Of a stretch of 15,391 nucleotides of DNA, positions 7,585-13,852 are shown one piece after another. The translations under genes were made by a program, and so were the position numbers. Each line of letters opens with the position of its first letter. Within the stretch, counting starts at the first letter, position 1. The DNA is from Actinomycetota bacterium (lineage in GTDB: Bacteria > Actinomycetota > Acidimicrobiia > Acidimicrobiales > Ilumatobacteraceae). The DNA is taken from the NCBI GenBank assembly GCA_009701105.1, contig WLKU01000017.1, positions 1 through 15,391 on the forward strand, written 5' to 3'. The notes beneath the pieces were generated by a model that saw only the letters and a list, made by a program, of their open reading frames with translations, was not told where the DNA came from and ran no database searches.

Positions 7585-8435
7585 TCGGTGTCGTCGTAAT
7601 GGGGCTCAAGGTTGTCAAAGAGTTTTTCGTTTTTACACAACACGGGTGTCTGCCCCAAACTCATGCGTTCGCCATCTCGAAATGCCCATTCGCCTCGTTG
7701 AGAGGTCTCGCCTCGCACATAACTCGAGAGAGCAAATGCCCGATCATGCAAAGATGTATTAGGCAACGAACCATGCACGGTCAGTAGACCCCAGATGACG
7801 GCATCACCAGGTTCGAGTTCAACGTCAACGATCTGTCGCGGATCAAGACCCACCGCGACCAACTCATCATCGTGCGTGAGCCCCTTCATAATCGACCCTT
7901 CGCCGTTGTCCGACAAACCCAAGTAGCCATTTGTATGACTTTTCGGCACAATCCTGAGACATCCGTTTTCTGATGTTGCACGATCGATAGCGATGCCCAC
8001 AGTTACCGAATCTCGCACCACGTCTTCGTAACTCGTTTTGCTCTCTCGAAATCTCAAATCTTGATGAAACCGATAACCCGACACCGTTGCACCCGGTGGC
8101 TTCCAATGAATCTGCTGGGCAACCTGTTTAATGTTTCGACCCAAAAACGGCTCAAGCAATTGCAATATTGCTGGATCACTACGAAACTCGTCGAAATATT
8201 TGTTGGCCCACGCAAACCAATAAGCCTGAATCATGTAGCGCTGATCAAAATGCTTTTCGGGCAAAATCTCGTACGCCAAATTGCCGTGCTTGTACGTGAC
8301 GGGGTGCTGAATGCCTGCTTGATACAAATCGGCAGTCTCTCGTTGTAGCCGCAGCACATCGTCACCATCAAAGAGTTGGCGAACGATCGCATACCCTTCT
8401 TCTCGAAATTGATCAACGATCGAAGAAGTTTTCAT
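7572..8435 (-). CDS. Phytanoyl-CoA dioxygenase (PhyH) family Fe(II)/2-oxoglutarate oxygenase
   Basis: A 287-residue member of the PhyH family of non-haem iron, 2-oxoglutarate-dependent dioxygenases. The iron triad is visible: H124 and D126 in FHQDLRF, and the distal H221 in LTVHGSLPN; R232 in DRAFALSSYVRG is placed to bind the 2-oxoglutarate carboxylate. The turn SENGCLRIVPKSH (155-167) is typical of the family. Such enzymes hydroxylate phytanoyl-CoA in eukaryotes and many small-molecule or lipid substrates in bacteria; the substrate cannot be read from sequence. The gene begins 35 bases after the stop of the acyl-CoA ligase on the same strand, suggesting that the ligase may supply a CoA thioester for hydroxylation. 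No clear ribosome site precedes ATG 8435. Confidence 0.92.
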   Translation of the reverse strand: MKTSSIVDQFREEGYAIVRQLFDGDDVLRLQRETADLYQAGIQHPVTYKHGNLAYEILPEKHFDQRYMIQAYWFAWANKYFDEFRSDPAILQLLEPFLGRNIKQVAQQIHWKPPGATVSGYRFHQDLRFRESKTSYEDVVRDSVTVGIAIDRATSENGCLRIVPKSHTNGYLGLSDNGEGSIMKGLTHDDELVAVGLDPRQIVDVELEPGDAVIWGLLTVHGSLPNTSLHDRAFALSSYVRGETSQRGEWAFRDGERMSLGQTPVLCKNEKLFDNLEPHYDDTEWYL

Positions 8436-8470
8436 AATTTTGGAGTCATGATTTCATCTCGGCATCAGTC

Positions 8471-10006
8471 TCAATTGACTTGACGAGTGAACCCTTCCCA
8501 ATATGGTGCACGCAATTTAAATTTCTGCAATTTGCCAGTAGCAGTTCGCGCCAACTCTGTTCGAAACTCAATGCGTTTCGGACACTTATACCCTGCCAAC
8601 TTTGTTTTCGAATAGGTAATCAAGTCGGCCTCGCTCAGCGTCGATTCAGGCTTCTTCACCACGAGTGCCATCACGAGTTCGCCCCACTTCTCATCGGGCA
8701 CTCCAATTACGGCAACTTCGGTGACATCAGGATGCGAGAAGATCGCACCTTCAACTTCAATTGAACTCACATTCTCTCCGCCAGAGATAATCACGTCTTT
8801 CTTGCGGTCAGCAATTGTCAACACATGTGACTCGCCAATTGAGCCGCCGTCACCAGTGCGAAACCAACCATCGACAATCGCCTTTGCGGTTTCTTCTGGC
8901 TGCGCCCAATAACCCTCCATCACCACATTGCTACGCGCGAGCACCTCGCCCGTCTCATCAATCTTGGTTTCTACTCCCAAAGCCGGCACACCCGCGGCAC
9001 TCAGCACCACCGATCTGTCTGCAGCCGACAACGCATCAGTTTCGGGCGAAGGACTATTGACTGTGAGCAATGGGCTTGTCTCCGTGAGCCCGTAAAGCTG
9101 ATTAAACGTCCACCCCAATTCGGTTTCAATGCGTTCGATGGTTCGAGCTGGTGGCGGTGCACCAGCAACAACAATGCGCGTTGCATCACGCCCTGGTATC
9201 GCACCCTTCCACGAAGAAGCCGCATCCAAAATTGCGTTGGCAACTGCGGGTGCTCCACACATCAAGGTCACTTCATGTTCGGCTACTCGCTTCAAAATCT
9301 CGCCACCGTCAACTTTGCGCAACACGATGTGCTTACCACCCATTGCGGTTATCGCATACACCATTCCCCATCCATTGCAATGAAACTGCGGCAATGTGTG
9401 CAAGTACGTCTCTCGGTCGTCGACACCCATGTGCCAACCAAACGTTGCAGCGTTGAGCCACAAGTTGCGATGTGTGAGTTGCACTCCCTTTGGCCGAGCA
9501 GTCGTGCCGCTGGTGTAATTGATTGTGGCCGTTGCATCTTCATTCGGCGTCCACGACTGTGGCTCAGTAGCAAATTTGTAGAGAACCTTGTCCGACTCGG
9601 CTCCAATCACAAAGCGATGCTTCGCTGATACGCCAGCAAGTGCTTCATCGAGTTCTGGGTCAACAAGCAATACTTCGGCACCACAATGCTCAACAATGTA
9701 TGCAACTTCATCGGCAACAAGCCGAAAATTGATTGGCGTTAACACGCGACCATAAGCACTCACACCAAAAAAACTCGTCAGCAAGCGAGCACTGTTATGG
9801 CTCACAATCGCAACACGTGCGCCTTGCGCAACGCCAAGAGCGTCCAACCCAGCAGCCTGCGCACGTGCAAGCGCTGCCATCTCTGCATACGTCTTGGTTC
9901 CCCACGACTCTGCTGGCTGATCAGGCTCGTCGACGAACGCGATTCGATGCCCATACACCTGTTCTGCCCTGCGCAGATGGTCAACAACAGTCAGTGGAAC
10001 TTTCAC
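8471..10006 (-). CDS. AMP-dependent acyl-CoA ligase (ANL superfamily)
   Basis: A 511-residue adenylate-forming ligase that activates a carboxylic acid through an acyl-AMP to a CoA thioester. All core motifs are present: P-loop YTSGTTARPKG (164-174), YGLTETSP (305-312), hinge-region YWAQPEETAKAIVDGWFRTGD (366-386), ADRKKDVIISGGENVSSIEVE (399-419) and the catalytic lysine K492 in RTATGKLQK. The length and the LPQFHCNGWG (205-214) region resemble medium-chain fatty-acyl and methylmercaptopropionate-type ligases; the chain length cannot be told. The start is GTG at 10006, with a GGGGG tract about 7 bases upstream. It is the first gene of a probable operon with PhyH, DUF2142 and DUF1295, and is divergent from the methyltransferase across 95 bp. 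Confidence 0.95.
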   Translation of the reverse strand: MKVPLTVVDHLRRAEQVYGHRIAFVDEPDQPAESWGTKTYAEMAALARAQAAGLDALGVAQGARVAIVSHNSARLLTSFFGVSAYGRVLTPINFRLVADEVAYIVEHCGAEVLLVDPELDEALAGVSAKHRFVIGAESDKVLYKFATEPQSWTPNEDATATINYTSGTTARPKGVQLTHRNLWLNAATFGWHMGVDDRETYLHTLPQFHCNGWGMVYAITAMGGKHIVLRKVDGGEILKRVAEHEVTLMCGAPAVANAILDAASSWKGAIPGRDATRIVVAGAPPPARTIERIETELGWTFNQLYGLTETSPLLTVNSPSPETDALSAADRSVVLSAAGVPALGVETKIDETGEVLARSNVVMEGYWAQPEETAKAIVDGWFRTGDGGSIGESHVLTIADRKKDVIISGGENVSSIEVEGAIFSHPDVTEVAVIGVPDEKWGELVMALVVKKPESTLSEADLITYSKTKLAGYKCPKRIEFRTELARTATGKLQKFKLRAPYWEGFTRQVN

Positions 10007-10101
10007 TTACAACCCCCGAAGCGATTACTACTCAAGAAGCAAGATTACCCGACCTACTCTTGGCCTACCGAAAGCACATAGGGTTATGTAGGGGACGAAC
10101 C
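10007..10101. promoter_or_regulatory. Divergent intergenic region with a weak plus-strand promoter candidate
   Basis: This 95-bp gap must hold the promoters for the acyl-CoA ligase operon (minus) and the methyltransferase (plus). A TTGGCC at 10060-10065 and TTATGT at 10084-10089 are 18 bases apart and could be a weak plus promoter, giving a very short leader. CCTAC occurs at 10053 and 10064 and its complement GTAGG at 10088; whether these are operator half-sites is speculation. Confidence 0.25.
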
Positions 10102-10779
10102 ATGCGAGACGACAACAAACCATCCATCAATCTGGAGAAGGCGTACGCGCTTGAAACGCCAGAAGATAGCCGCAATCTGTATCGCATCTGGGCTTTGACT
10201 TATGACGCAGAATTTGCCCAAGAAAATGACTACATCTACCCACAAAGTATCGCCACAATCTGCGCGTCACTAGTAAACGTCAACTCCCCACAGAAGATTC
10301 TCGATATTGGTTGTGGCACCGGCATTGTTGGCACCTGCTTGAGTGAATTGCTTCCGGCAAGCCTCATTGACGGTGTAGACATCTCTCCCGAAATGCTCCA
10401 TGTTGCATCAACAAAATTTCGTGTTGACACCAAGCCGGTGTATGGCCAACTCTTCGAAGCCGATCTCACTCAACCAATTTCGTTTTCCAATACTCAATAC
10501 GACGTGGCAATTTCGGCTGGCACGTTTACTCATGGTCATTTGGGGTCAGATGCGCTCATCAATGTGTTGAGCACACTTCGGCCAGGTGGTCTCATGGTGG
10601 TTGGCATCAACAAAGAGCACTTCGGCGCAAAAGGCTTTGAGGCTGCACTGCAAAAAGCAACGGACAGCAAACTCATTAGTTCGCCAGTGTTTACCGAAGT
10701 GCAGATCTATGAGGAAGGCAGTCCCCATTATGGAGACTTGGCACTCGTTACTTCGTTTCTCGTCCTGTCCCCAGCTTGA
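10102..10779 (+). CDS. Class I SAM-dependent methyltransferase
   Basis: A 225-residue Rossmann-fold methyltransferase. Motif I is ILDIGCGTGIVG (66-77), followed by the ribose-binding acidic strand VDISPEML (92-99), motif post-II around LFEADLTQPI (117-126), YDVAISAGTFTHGHL (133-147) and LRPGGLMVVGIN (159-170). The N-terminal RIWALTYDAEFAQENDYIYP (28-47) is typical of the small-molecule methyltransferase group that includes Williams-Beuren region 27-like proteins. The acceptor substrate is unknown. The frame is open much further upstream, but that part lies across the acyl-CoA ligase on the other strand; ATG 10102 has a GGGGA purine tract 6 bases upstream and begins just before the homologous region. 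Its 3' end overlaps the convergent selenoprotein gene by 32 bases. Confidence 0.88.
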   Translation: MRDDNKPSINLEKAYALETPEDSRNLYRIWALTYDAEFAQENDYIYPQSIATICASLVNVNSPQKILDIGCGTGIVGTCLSELLPASLIDGVDISPEMLHVASTKFRVDTKPVYGQLFEADLTQPISFSNTQYDVAISAGTFTHGHLGSDALINVLSTLRPGGLMVVGINKEHFGAKGFEAALQKATDSKLISSPVFTEVQIYEEGSPHYGDLALVTSFLVLSPA

Positions 10780-11794
10780 ATCCCGGGCTTCCAGCCGCGC
10801 TCCACTCGCCGACGAACTCCATGAACTTTTCGCCAAACGGATCAACACCTCGAAGAGGCATGTTGCCGCGCCTAATTGTCCAGTCATGAGGCGCAAGTTG
10901 CTCGGCTTTGTCCATGTGTTCAATCGCTCCAGATTCATCGCCACTCTCGCGCAATGAAACCGCTATTCGTCGGTGCAACCTGGCTTGTTGCACTTCGCTA
11001 GTTGGCAGCACCTGAAACGAACGCACCGCATCGGCATCCATAGTCAATTCGTTGTGACGAACCCATCTACGCAGCAACTCGTGGTGCACAGCAGAGTCGA
11101 CACCACTAAACGACCTCCACATATCGCTAGCCGGTGTGCTGTCTGCTGGTCGCACAATTTTGTCGTTCTCGTCTATCCATAATGCGGCTGGCACATTGAC
11201 GATTCCGTAGAGGTCGGCAACGATGTGCATCGTGTCGATCAGCACTGGGTATGACAACGGCTCTTTGGTTGCCCATTCCTTCACTGCTTGCGCATCTGCA
11301 TCGAGTGCAACGGCAATGATGGTGAAACCAGTATCTGCTAATTCAGTTGCGAGTTGCTGCCAGACCGACAGCTCGTAGCGACAGCCTCACCAACTCGACC
11401 ACGCAAGTATAAGTTTCTTACGATTGGCGAAATCGCTCAGTGAAACTAAATTGCCATTGATGTCGGGCAACGTGAAATTAGGTGCGTCAAGCGTTGCCAT
11501 TGCTGCAGCCCGAATTGAAGCTTGCTCCCCCATAGCCACCACATTGCGCGACGCATCTATAACCATGTTGCGTCCAGTTACGCGTGCAAACTCGGCCACG
11601 TCGATTGATGCTCCATTACTCATCGCAGCCGTGTCACGCACTGGCACACAAATCTCGTCCTTACACAAGCCTTCTGCTTTCAGCGTCCAGCCTGTGGCGC
11701 GAGCAAAGTCATCAGAACTCACGCCCAACTCGCCAAAACCCACCTGACCAAATGAGTGCGAACCGCTTTCATCTATTACCGTAAGTTGTGTCAT
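10748..11794 (-). CDS. Thioredoxin/TlpA-like selenoprotein with UGA-encoded Sec136
   Basis: Read as one gene, this is a 348-residue protein interrupted by one in-frame TGA at 11387-11389; the frame is otherwise open and unshifted. The TGA falls at the redox site: the protein reads LILAWSSW-U136-G-C138-RYELSVWQQL, where thioredoxin-fold proteins have W-C. The redoxin domain (about 103-220) has APNFTLPDINGNLVSLSDF before the site, IIAVALD (159-165) and YPVLID after it, and the cis-proline loop NVPAALW (P202). An N-terminal domain of about 100 residues holds a second cysteine pair, C44 and C49 (GLCKDEICVP). A TPR-like helical pair lies at about 272-304. A SECIS-like hairpin follows the UGA. The start is ATG 11794; the frame extends to 11851 but would cross the divergent SDR start. 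The alternative is a pseudogene by nonsense mutation, less likely given the exact position of the stop and the conserved downstream domain. Confidence 0.8.
11351..11386 (-). promoter_or_regulatory. SECIS-like hairpin immediately downstream of UGA
   Basis: On the minus strand, bases 11372-11356 form GCUGUC-GGUCU-GGCAGC: a 6-bp stem (one G-U pair) with a 5-base loop starting GG. Outside it GA(G) and CUC add weaker pairing. The loop starts 21 bases after the UGA. Bacterial SECIS elements lie in the coding region just after the UGA, with a G among the first two loop bases, and the E. coli fdhF element carries the same GGUCU in its apical loop at nearly the same distance. This match is the main support for selenocysteine decoding. 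Confidence 0.72.
11387..11389 (-). other. In-frame UGA read as selenocysteine (Sec136)
   Basis: The TGA codon sits between TGG (Trp135) and GGC-TGT (Gly137-Cys138), at the attacking-thiol position of a thioredoxin-like active site. Coding resumes in the same frame directly after it with core family residues. Decoding would need SelA, SelB, SelC (tRNA-Sec) and SelD elsewhere in the genome; none is in this window. Confidence 0.75.
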
Positions 11795-11807
11795 AGTCGG
11801 CAACAAT

Positions 11808-11839
11808 ATCGCAAGCTTTACTCGCAACACGATCGCAAG
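11808..11839. repeat. Three TCGCAA direct repeats in a divergent promoter region
   Basis: TCGCAA occurs at 11809, 11822 and 11833 in the 57-bp gap between the selenoprotein gene (minus) and the SDR gene (plus). The outer two share the octamer ATCGCAAG, 24 bp apart. The third copy runs into the SDR ribosome site (AAGGA at 11837-11841). The spacing of about one helical turn suggests regulator sites on one face, but chance is not excluded. Confidence 0.35.
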
Positions 11840-11851
11840 GAAAAACTTCAC

Positions 11852-12613
11852 ATGGGCAAATCAGTACTCATCACCGGTGCAGGATCAGGTTTTGGAAAAG
11901 GCACTGCGCTGGCTCTCGCCGCAAAAGGGCATCAGATAATCGCAACAACCGAGACCCAAGATCAGGCAAATGAACTTGGCAAAGAAGCTCCCCAATTACA
12001 GGTCATCAAATTAGACATTACGAATGCAACTGATATTGCTCAGGTTGCACCACTTAAGATCGATGTACTCATTAATAATGCAGGAGCGGGACAAACTGGC
12101 CCAATTGCCGATGTTCCTATCGACCGCGTGCGCCATCTTTTTGAAGTCAACGTATTTGGCACTCTCGCCATCACGCAGGCAGTACTGCCCCAAATGGTTG
12201 CGCGCGGCAGTGGTCGCATCATCATCATGTCTTCGGTTGCCGGCGTTATGTCTGGGCCGTCATTTGGTCCATACTCAATGACCAAGCACGCTCTCGAAGC
12301 AATGGGCAAGGCATTACGTGCGGAAATAGCCGGTCAAGGTATCGACGTCACCCTCATCAACCCTGGCCCGTACAACACTGGTTTCAACGACCGCATGGCC
12401 AACTCGATGTGGGAATGGTTTGATGACAAGGCCGTCAATGCACCAGCGGCAGAACTCATGCGCATTGTCGGTTCGATGGTCACTACAGGACAACTCGACC
12501 CCGTTGATGTGTGCAACCGATTGGTAGAACTCGTAGAAGCAGACACAACTACGGAAAATAACTTCATGCCGCCAGAAATTGCGGCCATGCTTGCTGCACG
12601 CCTTCAGGGCTAA
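11852..12613 (+). CDS. Short-chain dehydrogenase/reductase (classical SDR)
   Basis: A 253-residue NAD(P)-dependent SDR. The cofactor loop is TGAGSGFG (8-15), the structural motif NNAG is at 75-78, and the catalytic set is N100, S128, Y141 and K145 (YSMTK). The proline-glycine turn after the last core strand is NPGPYNTGF (170-178). The substrate is unknown; the C-terminal segment with MWEWF resembles SDRs acting on hydrophobic substrates, which is only a hint. ATG 11852 has AAGGA 10 bases upstream; the longer frame from 11756 would overlap the divergent selenoprotein gene. The next gene follows after 18 bases, so the two are probably one operon. Confidence 0.92.
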   Translation: MGKSVLITGAGSGFGKGTALALAAKGHQIIATTETQDQANELGKEAPQLQVIKLDITNATDIAQVAPLKIDVLINNAGAGQTGPIADVPIDRVRHLFEVNVFGTLAITQAVLPQMVARGSGRIIIMSSVAGVMSGPSFGPYSMTKHALEAMGKALRAEIAGQGIDVTLINPGPYNTGFNDRMANSMWEWFDDKAVNAPAAELMRIVGSMVTTGQLDPVDVCNRLVELVEADTTTENNFMPPEIAAMLAARLQG

Positions 12614-12631
12614 ACAAAAGAGATCAACGCG

Positions 12632-13699
12632 ATGGAACTGTGGACAGTCATGCCATCGTCGCCACAACTCGTGGTGCAGCATGCAAAAGAATACGAAGCA
12701 GCCGGACTCGCGGGCATGGTTGTGTGGGACGCACAGAGTTCGGATGGTGATTGCTATGTGAGCCTTGCTGCTGCGGCAATGGCTACTACAACTTTGAAAC
12801 TCGGCACAGGCGTAACAAACCCAGTGACACGACACCCTGCTGTCACCGCTTCAGCAATTGCCTCGCTGCAAGCGATCAGTAATGGACGAGCCGTGCTCGG
12901 TATCGGTCGTGGTGATGCATCGCTCGCCCACATTGGTCGTGCACCAGCAAGTGTCGAGACGTTGTCTCGCTATACACAGCTCGTACAGAGGTATCTACGT
13001 GGTGATTCAATTGCATTTGACGAACTTGCCGAGTTTGCAACCAACGCACCAAATCTTTCTCAACTCGATCTCGGTCACACACCGCCGCACAGCAGCCTCG
13101 AGTGGCTGGGCAACATGTCAAAGGTTCCCGTCGAAGTATCAGCCACTGGTCCTCGCATGATTGCCGACGCAGCCATTCATGCAGACGGTGTCATGCTCAG
13201 TGTCGGAGCCGATCTCGAACGACTGCGTTGGGGCATTGATCTGGTGCGTTCTACACGCACAGAGGCTGGGCTCGACCCAAACGGTATTTCTGTCGGGGCG
13301 TGGGTCAACGTTGTTGCTCACCCAGATATTGAGATCGCTCGTCAACTTGCATCAGGCTGGACATCAGTTTTCGCACGCTTTGCGATCATGCATGGCAAAC
13401 CCACTGGGCCACAAACCGATGAATCGATTAAATCGCTCGAGCACCTCTACAACGAATTCGATCTCCGAGATCAGGCCTCGTCAACATCTGCCCAAGCACA
13501 AGGCATGTCACAGGATTTTATTGACACCTACGCAATTGTTGGAACGGCCGACACATGCGTGGATCGTCTTCAACAGATCAGCGAACTTGGAATCAGCAAA
13601 GTGATTGCTGTCGGTTTCGCCGAAACTACATCGAGCACTAATGGACGCTATGCAACTGAAACATTTCTCAATCAGATTGCACCTGCGCTAAAAAATTAG
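12632..13699 (+). CDS. LLM class oxidoreductase, probably F420-dependent
   Basis: A 355-residue luciferase-like monooxygenase-fold (TIM barrel) protein of the type that in Actinobacteria usually binds coenzyme F420. Typical segments are LKLGTGVTNPVTRHPAVTAS (56-74), ISNGRAVLGIGRGDASLAHIG (82-102), VEVSATGPRMIADAAIHADGVMLSVG (167-192) and the C-terminal YAIVGTADTCVDRLQQISELGISKVIAVG (300-328). The GRGDA loop and the SATGPR phosphate-binding stretch fit methylene-tetrahydromethanopterin-reductase-like members. FMN use cannot be excluded from sequence alone. The ATG at 12632 is 18 bases after the SDR stop with a weak AGAGA upstream. Pairing with an SDR suggests consecutive redox steps on a shared substrate. 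Its stop overlaps the stop of the convergent small gene by 4 bases. Confidence 0.9.
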   Translation: MELWTVMPSSPQLVVQHAKEYEAAGLAGMVVWDAQSSDGDCYVSLAAAAMATTTLKLGTGVTNPVTRHPAVTASAIASLQAISNGRAVLGIGRGDASLAHIGRAPASVETLSRYTQLVQRYLRGDSIAFDELAEFATNAPNLSQLDLGHTPPHSSLEWLGNMSKVPVEVSATGPRMIADAAIHADGVMLSVGADLERLRWGIDLVRSTRTEAGLDPNGISVGAWVNVVAHPDIEIARQLASGWTSVFARFAIMHGKPTGPQTDESIKSLEHLYNEFDLRDQASSTSAQAQGMSQDFIDTYAIVGTADTCVDRLQQISELGISKVIAVGFAETTSSTNGRYATETFLNQIAPALKN

Positions 13700-13716
13700 G
13701 CCTTCTTTTTTTCAGC
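13687..13716. terminator. AU-rich inverted repeat across two convergent stop codons
   Basis: GCT-A6 and T7-C-AGC can pair around a centre containing AGGCCT, covering the overlapping stops of the LLM gene and the lysine-rich gene. On the plus strand the T7 run (13706-13712) could end LLM transcripts, and the A6/T6 on the other strand could do the same for the small gene. The stem is weak, and the T-run is also simply lysine codons of the small gene. Confidence 0.3.
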
Positions 13717-13797
13717 CTTCTTGAGACGCTTTTCTTTCAACGACAACTTTGCTTCTTTTTTGTTGTTCGAGTTGCTCTTCTGTTCTTTGTTAGCCAT
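13696..13797 (-). CDS. Small lysine-rich protein, 33 residues, function unknown
   Basis: A short gene with a very good start: AAAGAGG then 5 bases then ATG 13797. The product starts MANKEQKSNSNNKKEAKLS and ends KEKRLKKAEKKKA: 13 lysines in 33 residues, no cysteine, no hydrophobic segment, probably a highly basic helix in its second half. The start MANKEQ with NNKKE resembles small lysine-rich bacterial proteins annotated as hypothetical; I know of no assigned role. Nucleic-acid or ribosome binding is a guess from charge. It follows the long SDR on the same strand by 55 bases and converges on the LLM gene with a 4-base overlap of stops. A longer reading from 14022 would run into the SDR gene in another frame and is rejected. 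Confidence 0.7.
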   Translation of the reverse strand: MANKEQKSNSNNKKEAKLSLKEKRLKKAEKKKA

Positions 13798-13802
13798 GGT
13801 GT

Positions 13803-13809
13803 CCTCTTT
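13803..13809 (-). promoter_or_regulatory. Strong ribosome binding site for the lysine-rich small gene
   Basis: AAAGAGG on the minus strand, 5 bases before ATG 13797. It is among the best Shine-Dalgarno matches in the window and is the main evidence that this short frame is translated. Confidence 0.6.
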
Positions 13810-13821
13810 CGTGGTTGAGAT

Positions 13822-13838
13822 CAACACTAGTCGTGTTG
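13822..13838. repeat. Inverted repeat CAACAC-N5-GTGTTG upstream of the small gene
   Basis: A perfect 6-bp inverted repeat with a 5-base centre in the 55-bp gap between the long SDR stop and the small lysine-rich gene. It has no following T-run on the minus strand, so it is not a typical terminator. It may be an operator or an RNA hairpin in the small gene's leader, about 25 bases before its ATG. Confidence 0.35.
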
Positions 13839-13852
13839 CTTGAACTACATGA

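Noticed and set aside
9733..10101. N-terminal extension of the methyltransferase upstream of 10102
   Set aside because: It is antisense to the 5' part of the acyl-CoA ligase and shows no domain; the homologous region begins just after ATG 10102.
10748..11284. A separate 178-residue gene starting at GTG 11284
   Set aside because: It starts in the middle of the redoxin domain, after the active site. The same frame continues upstream through the UGA without a shift, so it is the C-terminal part of the selenoprotein.
11387..11851. Frameshift or ordinary nonsense pseudogene explanation for the split redoxin gene
   Set aside because: Both halves are in the same frame and only one TGA separates them, at the catalytic position and followed by a SECIS-like hairpin. 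A random nonsense mutation would rarely fall there. It remains the main alternative until sel genes are found.
12314..12835. A 173-residue minus-strand open frame across the SDR and LLM genes
   Set aside because: It is cysteine- and histidine-rich, shadow-like sequence antisense to two well-supported genes, with no recognisable motif.
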